Shown here in pieces: positions 7,732 to 16,052 of a stretch of 42,480 nucleotides of DNA. The DNA is taken from assembly GCA_902780585.1 (NCBI GenBank), contig CACZGA010000006.1, positions 1 to 42,480 on the forward strand, given 5' to 3'. This DNA comes from an uncultured Erysipelotrichaceae bacterium. Lineage in GTDB: Bacteria > Bacillota_I > Bacilli_A > RF39 > UBA660. A program made the position numbers and the translations under genes. The notes beneath the pieces are model-generated. The model made no database searches. It saw only the letters and a list, made by a program, of their open reading frames with translations, and had not been told where the DNA came from. Position 1 is the stretch's first letter; each line of letters opens with the position of its first letter.

Positions 7732-9285
7732 ATGAATCATATAGGAATCTCCATTTTACTTGTTATTGTTGGTCTAATTATTGGACTAGGTATAGCATAT
7801 CTTATTAATTATCTACGTGATAAAGGTGTTTCTAAAAAAGCTGAGGATATGATAAATCAAGCTAAAAAAGAAATTGAAAAATTAAAAAGAGATGCTGCAA
7901 TTGAACAAAAGGAAGAAGCTCATAAAGCAAAAATGGATTTAGATAAGGAAATTCGTGAAAAGAAAGCTGAGCTTAAAGAAAGTGAAAATAGATTATTGCA
8001 GCGTGAAGCAAGTATTGATAAACGTGATGAGATGTATCAAAAACGTGAAACTGCACTTGATGATCGTGAAAATAAACTATCTGAAAAGCAAGAAGAAATT
8101 CAAAATGAAAAAAGTAAAGTGGAGGAAATAAAGAAAGAACAACTAGAATTACTTGAGAAAATATCTGGATTTAGTAAAGACAAAGCGAAAGAACTTGTAA
8201 TGAGTAAAGTTAAAGAAAGTATGTCTAAAGAAATTTCAGAGTATATTCGTGAGGCAGAAAACGAAGCAAAATTAGAGGCTGATAAGAAAGCTAGGGAGTT
8301 AATAGTTACTTCTATGCAAAAATATGCTGCTGATATTGCGAGTGATCAAACTGTTACTGTTGTGGATTTACCTAATGATGAAATGAAGGGTAGAATCATT
8401 GGTCGTGAAGGACGTAATATTCGTACTATTGAGGCCATTACAGGAGTGGATTTAATTATTGATGATACTCCAGAAGCAGTAGTCTTATCCAGCTTTGATC
8501 CGTTAAGAAGAGAGATTGCGAGAGTTACTTTGGAGAGCCTTATTAAAGATGGTAGAATTCATCCTACTCGTATTGAAGAGTTATATGATAAAACATGTAA
8601 AGACATGAAACAGAAAATTGTTCAATATGGACAAGATGCTACTTTTGAATTAGGACTTACTAAGTTTGATCCAGAGTTAATTGAAATAATTGGTAAATTA
8701 CATTTTAGAACCAGTTATGGTCAGAATGCATTGCAACATTCTATAGAAGTTGCTGAGTTGTCAGGTCTTTTAGCTGGTGAGTTAGGGGAAAATGTTACTT
8801 TAGCAAAACGTGCTGGTTTATTACATGATATTGGTAAAGCTATTGATCATGAAGTTGAAGGTAGCCATGTAAGTATTGGAGTAGATATTGCGAAGAAACA
8901 TCATGAAAATGAAGTTGTTATTAATGCTATTGCTTCTCATCATGGTGATACTCAAGCTACTAGTGTTATTTCTGTTATAGTTGCAATTGCGGATGCTTTA
9001 TCTGCTAGTAGACCTGGAGCTAGAAATGATTCACTAGAAAATTATATTAATCGTTTATCTCAATTAGAAGAAATTGGTAATGAGATAAAAGGTGTTGAAA
9101 AGACTTATGCTGTTCAAGCTGGTCGTGAGTTAAGAGTTGTGGTTAAACCTGAAGAGGTTGATGACTTAGAGGCTCATAGAATTGCTCGTGAGGTTAAAGA
9201 AAAGATTGAAGCTAATATGAAGTACCCAGGTACTATTAAAATAACTGTTGTTCGTGAAACAAGAGCAGTTGAAGAGGCAAAATAA
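7732..9285 (+). CDS. rny: Ribonuclease Y
   Basis: This membrane-anchored endoribonuclease starts bulk mRNA decay. An N-terminal membrane helix (about 5-27) is followed by a long charged coiled coil (to about 180), a KH domain ([15 protein letters not shown]) and an HD domain with [12 protein letters not shown] (His about 365, Asp about 366) and a later SHHGD. Length (517 aa) and architecture are standard. The start has GGAGG upstream. It commonly follows recA in Bacilli; here the two zinc-ribbon genes intervene. Confidence 0.97.
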   Translation: MNHIGISILLVIVGLIIGLGIAYLINYLRDKGVSKKAEDMINQAKKEIEKLKRDAAIEQKEEAHKAKMDLDKEIREKKAELKESENRLLQREASIDKRDEMYQKRETALDDRENKLSEKQEEIQNEKSKVEEIKKEQLELLEKISGFSKDKAKELVMSKVKESMSKEISEYIREAENEAKLEADKKARELIVTSMQKYAADIASDQTVTVVDLPNDEMKGRIIGREGRNIRTIEAITGVDLIIDDTPEAVVLSSFDPLRREIARVTLESLIKDGRIHPTRIEELYDKTCKDMKQKIVQYGQDATFELGLTKFDPELIEIIGKLHFRTSYGQNALQHSIEVAELSGLLAGELGENVTLAKRAGLLHDIGKAIDHEVEGSHVSIGVDIAKKHHENEVVINAIASHHGDTQATSVISVIVAIADALSASRPGARNDSLENYINRLSQLEEIGNEIKGVEKTYAVQAGRELRVVVKPEEVDDLEAHRIAREVKEKIEANMKYPGTIKITVVRETRAVEEAK

Positions 9286-9309
9286 GAGGATTATTCCTCT
9301 TTTTTTTTC
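9285..9309 (+). terminator. Terminator after rny
   Basis: AGAGGA/TCCTCT hairpin with a TTAT loop followed by nine T, starting at the last base of the stop codon. Confidence 0.85.
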
Positions 9310-9336
9310 GAATAATAATATAGGAGGTGTATATAT

Positions 9337-9681
9337 TTGAATAATAAAATATTACTTTTTTGGAAGATTGGTAAAAGAGTATATGAGGAACAAAATACTT
9401 GTGATAATCCTATTCAAAAGTATTCTGATTATTGTTCTTATTACTTTGGGAATAGTGTTTTATTCACAAGAGAGAATATTCATTTAATGAAGCGGTTTTA
9501 TATGAATTTTCCTATTTATTATAAGGAAATGAATAAAGTTAGTTGGGATCAGTATAGATTATTACTTATGATTAAAAACAAAAAAGAAAGATTGTTTTAT
9601 TATGCTCTTTCCTTGTTTTTTTCAGCTGATTATAGAGAATTGTCTGATTTTATAGATAATCAGTATTTTATTAGAATATAA
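9337..9681 (+). CDS. Orphan DUF1016 N-terminal domain (YhcG-like fragment)
   Basis: This 114-aa protein matches the N-terminal helical part of DUF1016/YhcG proteins: a WKIGKRVYEEQ helix, then FTRENIHLMKRFYMNFP, SWDQYRLLLMI, and ADYRELSDFID. In full-length members a PD-(D/E)xK nuclease domain follows; here the gene stops with TAA and nothing nuclease-like follows. The start is TTG 9337 with an excellent AGGAGGTG site 8 nt upstream, which suggests it is still translated. It may be a decayed remnant or a stand-alone domain with its own role. It sits between rny and the convergent RNase J gene. Confidence 0.7.
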   Translation: MNNKILLFWKIGKRVYEEQNTCDNPIQKYSDYCSYYFGNSVLFTRENIHLMKRFYMNFPIYYKEMNKVSWDQYRLLLMIKNKKERLFYYALSLFFSADYRELSDFIDNQYFIRI

Positions 9682-9717
9682 AAACTCCTTTTTTTAATTT
9701 TGGCAATATTTTCCATG

Positions 9718-9742
9718 AAAAAAAGCGATTTATTATCGCTTT
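9718..9742 (-). terminator. Terminator overlapping the end of the RNase J gene
   Basis: On the minus strand AAAGCGAT/ATCGCTTT forms a hairpin with an AATAA loop and a T tail; the last coding codons and the stop lie inside the stem. It may also serve the convergent gene at 9337-9681. Confidence 0.8.
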
Positions 9743-11409
9743 ATGTCCAATATAATTGGTAAAATAATTGGTTTTCTGCCGGTTAATGAATTAATGTATG
9801 GATAAAGTGTTTCAGTAATATCACTTTTCATAGTAGCAAAGTTTGCTTTTGGATTATCTAAGTCTGCTTGTACTATTTGTTCAGCTTTATTTTCTATCTT
9901 GTGTATTAGTTCTTCATTTTCATTGACTAAGATAAATCCTCTAGTTGTGATATTTGGCTTGATTAGTAATTCTCTTTTTTTCATATCTACATTGATAATA
10001 ACTACTAATATACCTTCATTTGCCATTATTTTACGATCTTTAATGACGGCACTACCAATTTCTCCAACTCTGTTACCATCTACATAAATGTCTGCCCCTG
10101 GTTTACTTTCTCCTCTGGTTATTACATGATTCTTTAAGCATAGTGTGTCACCATTTTTCATTATAAAGGTGTTTTCTTTTGGTATACCGCAGTTAATTCC
10201 AATATTTGCTTGTTTCTTTAACATACGATAATCGCCGTGAAAAGGCATTAAGTATTTTGGTCTTATTAGACGAATCATTAGTTTTATTTCTTCTTCATTT
10301 GCATGTCCGGAAGTATGTAAATCTTGAAGAATATTATTTGTATATACTTTTACACCTTTTAAACATAGTTTGTTTATTGTTTTAGTAATACTTAAAGCGT
10401 TTCCAGGTATGGCAGAAGATGAGAATATTACGACATCATCTGGCCTTAGTTTAATTTGTTTATGAGTACCATTTGATATTCTTGATAAGGCCGCTAAAGG
10501 TTCTCCTTGAGAGCCTGTACAAAGTATTGTTACTTCACCAGGTTTTAAATTATTTGCTTCTTCTGGCGTTATTAATATTTCTTTATGATCAATGTAACCA
10601 CCATTTAGGGAAATATTAATATTGTTTTCCATACTTCTTCCGAAGATACATATTTTTCTATTATGTTTATAGCATGTTTCAAAGATATGCTTTACTCTAT
10701 AAATATTAGAAGCAAATGTTGCGATGATTAATCTATTATTCTTCCATTGTTCAAACATTTCATTTAAGCTTTCATCAACAACTGATTCACTATTAGAAAA
10801 GCCTTCATTTAAGGCATTGGTAGAGTCTCCTATTAATAGGTCTACACCTTCTTCTCCTAATTTAGCCATTTTATATAAATCTGACATTGGTCCAATAGGA
10901 GTTAGGTCAAATTTATAGTCCCCTGTGCATATAATTCTTCCATCTGGAGTTGTAATACTAATACCATGAGAATCTGGTATAGAGTGAGTTAGTCTAAAAA
11001 ACTCTACTTCAATTTCTTGGAATTTTAATCTTGTTTTGTCTGTGTAGACAAACAAATTATCGTAGCGAATATTACGATCTTGTAGCTTTACGGCAATTAA
11101 TTCTTTGGCGTGATTAGGCGCATAAATTGCGGGAATATTAATACTTTGTAGTAAAAATGGTATTCCTCCTATATGATCTTCATGACCATGAGTAATTAAT
11201 AACGCTTTAATTTTATCTTCGTTTTCTTTTAAGAAAGTGAAATCTGGTAAAACGTAATCTACACCCATTAGTTCACTTCCTGGAAAACTCACACCGGCAT
11301 CAACAATAACAATCGAATCTTTATGCATTACACAATACATATTTTTTCCGACTTCACCCAAACCACCTAAAACGATTATTTTTGTGGCGTTTGGTTCTTC
11401 ATTTTTCAT
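9733..11409 (-). CDS. rnj: Ribonuclease J
   Basis: This 558-aa metallo-beta-lactamase/beta-CASP ribonuclease has endo- and 5'-exonuclease activity in RNA maturation and decay. The zinc site THGHEDHIGG is at about residue 73-82, with downstream metal ligands in RLTHSIPDSHG, CTGDYKFD and MPFHGDYR, and the beta-CASP fold lies in between. It pairs functionally with RNase Y in the same window. Whether it is J1 or J2 cannot be told from one copy, but the complete metal motifs fit the active J1 type. The start has AAGGAGATT upstream. Confidence 0.95.
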   Translation of the reverse strand: MKNEEPNATKIIVLGGLGEVGKNMYCVMHKDSIVIVDAGVSFPGSELMGVDYVLPDFTFLKENEDKIKALLITHGHEDHIGGIPFLLQSINIPAIYAPNHAKELIAVKLQDRNIRYDNLFVYTDKTRLKFQEIEVEFFRLTHSIPDSHGISITTPDGRIICTGDYKFDLTPIGPMSDLYKMAKLGEEGVDLLIGDSTNALNEGFSNSESVVDESLNEMFEQWKNNRLIIATFASNIYRVKHIFETCYKHNRKICIFGRSMENNINISLNGGYIDHKEILITPEEANNLKPGEVTILCTGSQGEPLAALSRISNGTHKQIKLRPDDVVIFSSSAIPGNALSITKTINKLCLKGVKVYTNNILQDLHTSGHANEEEIKLMIRLIRPKYLMPFHGDYRMLKKQANIGINCGIPKENTFIMKNGDTLCLKNHVITRGESKPGADIYVDGNRVGEIGSAVIKDRKIMANEGILVVIINVDMKKRELLIKPNITTRGFILVNENEELIHKIENKAEQIVQADLDNPKANFATMKSDITETLYPYINSLTGRKPIILPIILDIKR

Positions 11410-11446
11410 ATAATCTCCTTTCTTTTTTATAAGAACTAACTATGAA

Positions 11447-11475
11447 ATTATACTACATTTTTTTTGTTTTGTCTA
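11447..11475 (-). promoter_or_regulatory. Sigma-A promoter of the RNase J gene
   Basis: On the minus strand TAGACA (11475-11470) and TATAAT (11452-11447) have a 17-nt spacer, about 38 nt before the start codon. Confidence 0.8.
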
Positions 11476-11535
11476 TTAGTTGAGGCTTTTCCTAGTAAAA
11501 TTGTTTGTAAATGTTTTTTTTATTTAGTTTATATA

Positions 11536-11544
11536 TGATATAAT
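11536..11544 (+). promoter_or_regulatory. Extended -10 promoter of ftsY
   Basis: TGATATAAT carries a perfect -10 with the upstream TG. No -35 is seen at normal spacing, as is usual for extended -10 promoters. The ftsY ATG is 17 nt downstream. Confidence 0.6.
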
Positions 11545-11560
11545 TTAGATGGTGATGTAA

Positions 11561-12817
11561 ATGGGATTATTTAGTAAAATTAAAAATATGTTTAAGGGAT
11601 ATGATGAAGACGAAAATAATATTCCTGAAAAAGAAATAGAAGAAGTTGATTCAGAGAAGGAGGTTGAAGAAATTGAGCCTTCTGAAAAAACTGTAGAAGA
11701 AGAAGATAATCAAGATATATCTGAGGAAGAGTTAGAAGAAGATGAAGAATCTGATAATATCTCTGAAGAAGATATAGATGATGAGCAAAATGAAGAAGAT
11801 TCTGAACTAGAAGTAGTTGAGGAAGGACCTAAAAAGAAGAGTGGGCTATTTGGAATAGGCTCTAGGAAAGAAAAGAAGATTGAAGAAGAAAAGAAATCTG
11901 TTAAGGTATATGAAAAAGGCCTTTCTAGATCTAGAGAGGGATTTGTTTCTAAGTTAGCTAATCTTACAAATAAGTATAAAAAAATAACAGATGAATACTT
12001 TGATGAATTAGAAGAAATACTTATTATGGCTGATATTGGGGTTAATACAGTAATGGAATTTATGGATCGTTTAAGAGAAAGAGTTAAGAAAGAGAATATT
12101 ACTGATCCTTCTGTATTGAAAGAAATTATTGTTGATGAGTTATTCATTATATATGTTAATGATGAAGTGCTAAGTAATAAAATTCAATATAGAGAAGAAG
12201 GACCTACTATTGTATTATTTATTGGTGTTAATGGAGTTGGTAAAACTACAACAATTGCGAAGTTAGCTAATAAAATGATTGATGAAGGTAAAAAAGTGTT
12301 GATGGTAGGAGCTGATACTTTTAGAGCTGGAGCTGTTGAACAATTACGTGAATGGAGTGTCAAAGTAGGTGCTGGCTTTTATGGAAAAGAAGAAAGTGAT
12401 CCTGCTAGTGTGGTGTATGATGGAATAGAACTTGCGAAGAAAGAAGATTATGATGTTGTTTTAATCGATACAGCTGGAAGACTACAAAATAAAGTTAATT
12501 TAATGAAGGAACTTGAAAAGATTAATAAAGTAATTGATGGATTAGTAGATGGAGGAGCTAGTGAAACATTGTTGGTAATTGACGCTACTACTGGGCAAAA
12601 TGGAATTAGTCAAGCTAAAGCTTTTCAAGAGATTACTAATATTACAGGAATTGTTTTAACAAAACTTGATGGTACCGCTAAGGGAGGAATTGTTTTAGCA
12701 ATTAAAGAAAGTGTTGGTATTCCTGTTAAATATATTGGTTTAGGTGAGACAAAAGATGATTTACAAGTGTTTGATATAGAAAAATATATATATGGTTTAT
12801 TTAAGGATATGATGTAA
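11561..12817 (+). CDS. ftsY: Signal recognition particle receptor FtsY
   Basis: This GTPase docks SRP-ribosome complexes at the membrane. An amphipathic N-terminal segment (MGLFSKIKNMFKGYD) and a very acidic, Glu-rich region (to about residue 85) precede the NG domain: P-loop GVNGVGKTTT (about 222), ADTFRAGAVEQL, DTAGR (about 305) and TKLDGTAKGG. The acidic A-domain is longer than in many Gram-positives. Length is 418 aa. The gene abuts a small membrane gene and ylxM in one operon (TAA directly followed by ATG). Confidence 0.97.
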   Translation: MGLFSKIKNMFKGYDEDENNIPEKEIEEVDSEKEVEEIEPSEKTVEEEDNQDISEEELEEDEESDNISEEDIDDEQNEEDSELEVVEEGPKKKSGLFGIGSRKEKKIEEEKKSVKVYEKGLSRSREGFVSKLANLTNKYKKITDEYFDELEEILIMADIGVNTVMEFMDRLRERVKKENITDPSVLKEIIVDELFIIYVNDEVLSNKIQYREEGPTIVLFIGVNGVGKTTTIAKLANKMIDEGKKVLMVGADTFRAGAVEQLREWSVKVGAGFYGKEESDPASVVYDGIELAKKEDYDVVLIDTAGRLQNKVNLMKELEKINKVIDGLVDGGASETLLVIDATTGQNGISQAKAFQEITNITGIVLTKLDGTAKGGIVLAIKESVGIPVKYIGLGETKDDLQVFDIEKYIYGLFKDMM

Positions 12818-13078
12818 ATGAAAAAAATAAATGAACATAATTTATTAGGAATAAAATTACAATTTTTAGTTACTGTTGTTGTGGCAATTGTTGGAGTAAT
12901 AGCTATTTTTAAGAATAAGTTTTTCCCTTATTTTCAACTTGCTATGGGATTTGATTTATTCCTATTAGCTTATAATAATGCTAAAGTTTATCAGAAAAAT
13001 AAAATGACTCTTATATATGTTGTGTTTGGGGTTTTATTGATTTGTTCGGCTTTATTAGCGTTGTTAGGAGTGATTTAA
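12818..13078 (+). CDS. Small membrane protein in the ftsY-ylxM operon
   Basis: This 86-aa hypothetical protein has three hydrophobic stretches (about 13-31, 36-52 and 62-85) and a basic N terminus. It begins immediately after the ftsY stop codon and its own stop overlaps the ylxM ATG (TAATG), so it is translationally coupled to SRP genes. A role in membrane targeting is possible from context only. No motif recognised. Confidence 0.8.
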   Translation: MKKINEHNLLGIKLQFLVTVVVAIVGVIAIFKNKFFPYFQLAMGFDLFLLAYNNAKVYQKNKMTLIYVVFGVLLICSALLALLGVI

Positions 13079-13371
13079 TGGAAGATGTAGTTTACTATAA
13101 TGCTCTTTATGATTTATATGGTTCTTTATTAACTGAAAAACAAAGAGAGTATTTTGAAGATTATTATTTTCATAATTTGAGTTATGCGGAAATGGCTGAT
13201 AATTATGATGTAAGTAGAAATGCTATGTTTAAACAAGTACATATAGTAGTAGAAAAATTAAAAGAGTATGAAGAGGCTTTGCAATTGTTTAAAAAGAAAA
13301 AACTATTATTAGAACTTGCGGAAAAAGTGTCTGATAAAAAAGTAAAAGAAACTTTAGAAAACATCTTTTAG
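13078..13371 (+). CDS. ylxM: SRP-associated HTH protein YlxM
   Basis: This 97-aa UPF0122/YlxM protein has a sigma-70 region-4-like helix-turn-helix (LTEKQREYFEDYYFHNLSY, then AEMADNYDVSRNAMFKQV) and a C-terminal helical tail. Relatives modulate SRP in streptococci and Bacillus, where the order is ftsY-ylxM-ffh. The start is ATG 13078, with GGAG upstream and a 1-nt overlap with the previous stop; an earlier in-frame ATG at 13042 lies inside that gene. It ends in TAG and a terminator follows, so ffh is not in this operon. Confidence 0.92.
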   Translation: MEDVVYYNALYDLYGSLLTEKQREYFEDYYFHNLSYAEMADNYDVSRNAMFKQVHIVVEKLKEYEEALQLFKKKKLLLELAEKVSDKKVKETLENIF

Positions 13372-13382
13372 ATGTTTTTTTG
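13356..13382 (+). terminator. Terminator after ylxM
   Basis: AAACATCT/AGATGTTT hairpin followed by T run; the stop codon TAG lies in its loop/stem. Confidence 0.8.
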
Positions 13383-13399
13383 TTTTGTGCCTTTTTTTC

Positions 13400-13428
13400 T
13401 TGAAAAAGATAATTATTCTTAGTATAAT
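13400..13428 (+). promoter_or_regulatory. Sigma-A promoter of the HerA-like ATPase
   Basis: TTGAAA (13400-13405) and a perfect TATAAT (13423-13428) have a 17-nt spacer. Confidence 0.85.
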
Positions 13429-13466
13429 TTTTATTAGAATGGAAAAGTAGTAAAGAGGGGATTATC

Positions 13467-15977
13467 ATGTTTGATAGGATTATATATATAGGTGACGATT
13501 CTTGTAATGTTAAATTGAAAGATGATGCGCAAATTACAATGAATTTAATGAATCTTCATTTAGTTTTTGAGGATGATACTAAGAAAATATTGGCTGAAGT
13601 AGATGATTTAGATGGCAATATTTTAAAAGCTAGATTTTTAGGAGAAATAGTAGGGGATCGTTTAATTGGTGGTACTATACGTAAACCATCATTAAATGCT
13701 TCTATTAGAGTTATTGAAAATAATGAAATACCTCTTATTACTGGTTCAAATACTAAAGGTTTTATGGAATTAGGTGTTAGTCCTTTTTATGATGATTATC
13801 CTGTTTTCTTAGATGTTAATAGTTTCTTTAGTAACCACTTTGCTATATTTGGTAATACTGGTTCTGGTAAATCTTGTGGTACGACTCGTTTATTTCAAAA
13901 TATGTTTCATGATGAGAGATTAGATCCTTATAAAGCTAATATATTTATATTTGATTCTTCTGGTGAGTACTATAGTGCTTTTAGTAATTTAAGTCAGATT
14001 AATCCTAATTATAATTATCGTTATATTAGTACAAATGAAACTGATGGGTTAGGAGAAAAACTACGTTTACCTATTTATTTATTAAATAAAGATGATTTAG
14101 CTTTATTATTACAATGTACTTCTCATTCTCAATTACCTATTATTGAGAGAATGTTAAAATTAGCATTAGTGTTTAGTCAAAATGATATGGATGCGAATGC
14201 TTATAAAAACCATTTAATTGCGAAGGCAATTATGAATATTTTATATACAAATGAAACTGCACCTAATAAGAGAAATGAAATATTCTCTATATTAGCAAGT
14301 TGTTCTACTAAAGAGTTTAATATGGAAGCTCCAGTACAAGGCGTTGGTTATGTTCGTAAGTTCCGTGAATGTTTCTTGATTGATAATAGTGGAAACTTTA
14401 CGGAGAGTGTATTAATGAATGAATATTTAAATTCATTTATTAAAGAAGAGTATGATAATTATGAACCTCATGGGGGAGTATTCTATGATTTAAATACTTT
14501 AGAAAAAGCTTTGAACTTTACTTTAATTAGTGAAGGTTGGTTACGTAATGAACAGACTTATGGTGATTCTGTTACAATTCGTGTTCGTTTACATTCATTA
14601 ATAGTAGGGGATAATGCTAAATACTTTGATGTTAAAGATTATATGTCATTAGATGCATTTCTTTCTTCTTTATTAATATCTGGAGGGAAGAAATATCAAA
14701 TTGTTAATATTAATTTAAATGATATAGATGATGATTTTGCAAAGGTTTTAACAAAGATTTATTCACGTTTAATTTTTGATTTTTGTAAAGGTTTAAAAGA
14801 AAGAGCAAGTATTCCTTTCCATATTGTACTTGAAGAAGCTCATCGTTATATTCAAAGTGATCATGATAGATTCTTGTTTGGTTATAATATATTTGAAAGA
14901 ATTGCTAAAGAAGGTCGTAAGTATGGTGTAATACTTGGGCTTATTTCTCAGAGACCAGTTGAAATTAGTGATACTGTTATTTCTCAATGTACAAATTTCT
15001 TAATATTTAAAATTAATCACCCTATGGATGTTGATTATATTCGTAAGATGGTTCCGCATATTACAGATGAGATTATTGAGAAACAAAAATCTTTACAAGC
15101 TGGTACTTGTTTAGGTTTTGGTTTAGGATTTAAAATTCCTTTAATTATTAAAATGAAAATGCCAGATCCAGCACCTTTGTCTGGAAACTGTGATGTTGTT
15201 AATATATGGTGTGGTTCTACACAACCTGCTTCACAACCTGTTTCTGTTGAGACAGGTGTTAGCACAGAAGTATCTGCAGGTGCACCAGCTAGTCCGCTTC
15301 CTGATGTTCAACATGTAACACAAACTGCTCCTGTTGAGGCAAGTGTTAGTGCAGAAGTATCTGCAGGAGCGCCTGTTAGTCCACTTCCTGATGTTCAACC
15401 CGCAACACAACCTCAAGCAGTTGCACCTGCTCAACCACAACCTGTTGTTGCTGTACCTGCACCAGTAGAAGTGCCTGCCGCTCCTGTAGTAGAGGTTCCT
15501 CAAGTTCCACAGTCAGTTGTTCAAACTCCTGTGGCTCCTGCTCAAGTACAAATGCCAGTTGCAGTACCAACTGCTGTTGCTCAACCTATAGCTCAACCAC
15601 AACCTGTTGTTGAAGTGCCACAACAAACTGTTGTTGCTATTCCTACAGCACCAGCGGTTGTTCCTGAAGCTTCAGTTGCAGTACCACAACCTGTGGCGCC
15701 ACAACCTCAAGTTGCTGCGCCAGTAAGTGAGCCAGTAAGTGAAGTGCCTGAGAAGTTTGATGATTCATTTGTTGTAACAACCCCAGTTGATGAGGTTCCA
15801 GATAATTTGTCTAATGATATTAATGCAAATGTGCCTGTTCAAGAAATAGCACAAGTTAATATCAATGCACAAGGTATGACTCAGAATGATGTTGTTCCTA
15901 AAACAGATACCGGAGAACCTTTACTTGATTTAGTAGATGATGACGATGATGATGATAAATTTGATGGTGATTATTAA
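13467..15977 (+). CDS. HerA/FtsK-superfamily ATPase with long disordered C-terminal tail
   Basis: This 836-aa protein has an N-terminal beta-rich, HAS-barrel-like part (1-110), then a RecA-like motor domain with Walker A GNTGSGKS (129-136), a DSSGEYYSAF segment and Walker B HIVLEEAH (about 451-458), followed by a sensor-like GLISQRP. This is the DUF87/HerA arrangement of hexameric DNA-pumping ATPases. From about residue 580 the protein turns into an Ala/Pro/Val/Gln-rich, probably disordered tail with two 29-aa repeats, ending in a run of Asp. No NurA, Sir2 or other HerA partner gene is adjacent. It has its own promoter and terminator and separates ylxM from ffh. The start ATG has AGGGG upstream. 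The cellular role is not known. Confidence 0.85.
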   Translation: MFDRIIYIGDDSCNVKLKDDAQITMNLMNLHLVFEDDTKKILAEVDDLDGNILKARFLGEIVGDRLIGGTIRKPSLNASIRVIENNEIPLITGSNTKGFMELGVSPFYDDYPVFLDVNSFFSNHFAIFGNTGSGKSCGTTRLFQNMFHDERLDPYKANIFIFDSSGEYYSAFSNLSQINPNYNYRYISTNETDGLGEKLRLPIYLLNKDDLALLLQCTSHSQLPIIERMLKLALVFSQNDMDANAYKNHLIAKAIMNILYTNETAPNKRNEIFSILASCSTKEFNMEAPVQGVGYVRKFRECFLIDNSGNFTESVLMNEYLNSFIKEEYDNYEPHGGVFYDLNTLEKALNFTLISEGWLRNEQTYGDSVTIRVRLHSLIVGDNAKYFDVKDYMSLDAFLSSLLISGGKKYQIVNINLNDIDDDFAKVLTKIYSRLIFDFCKGLKERASIPFHIVLEEAHRYIQSDHDRFLFGYNIFERIAKEGRKYGVILGLISQRPVEISDTVISQCTNFLIFKINHPMDVDYIRKMVPHITDEIIEKQKSLQAGTCLGFGLGFKIPLIIKMKMPDPAPLSGNCDVVNIWCGSTQPASQPVSVETGVSTEVSAGAPASPLPDVQHVTQTAPVEASVSAEVSAGAPVSPLPDVQPATQPQAVAPAQPQPVVAVPAPVEVPAAPVVEVPQVPQSVVQTPVAPAQVQMPVAVPTAVAQPIAQPQPVVEVPQQTVVAIPTAPAVVPEASVAVPQPVAPQPQVAAPVSEPVSEVPEKFDDSFVVTTPVDEVPDNLSNDINANVPVQEIAQVNINAQGMTQNDVVPKTDTGEPLLDLVDDDDDDDKFDGDY
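15246..15419 (+). repeat. Two tandem 87-nt repeats in the HerA-like gene
   Basis: Units 15246-15332 and 15333-15419 encode 29-aa copies (each containing EVSAGAP and SPLPDVQ). They differ at scattered sites, many synonymous. They start the low-complexity tail. Confidence 0.85.
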
Positions 15978-15979
15978 AA

Positions 15980-16004
15980 AGTAGTGCTTTGCACTATTTT
16001 TTTT
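15980..16004 (+). terminator. Terminator after the HerA-like gene
   Basis: TAGTGC/GCACTA hairpin with a TTT loop, followed by T8. Confidence 0.85.
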
Positions 16005-16025
16005 CTTTAATATGGTTTATTTGTT

Positions 16026-16034
16026 TGCTATAAT
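16026..16034 (+). promoter_or_regulatory. Extended -10 promoter of ffh
   Basis: TGCTATAAT: perfect -10 with the TG extension, 18 nt before the ffh ATG; only a weak -35. Confidence 0.6.
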
Positions 16035-16052
16035 AGGACTTAGGTGATGATA

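Noticed and set aside
15246-15419. Possible CRISPR-like repeat
   Set aside because: Units are contiguous, in frame, 87 nt, with no spacers; no cas genes in the window.
15035-15570. Antisense frames opposite the HerA-like tail
   Set aside because: Byproducts of the repetitive Pro/Gln/Val codons; no start signals.
13467-15977. HerA-based anti-phage system
   Set aside because: No partner nuclease or Sir2 gene adjacent; flanked by SRP housekeeping genes.
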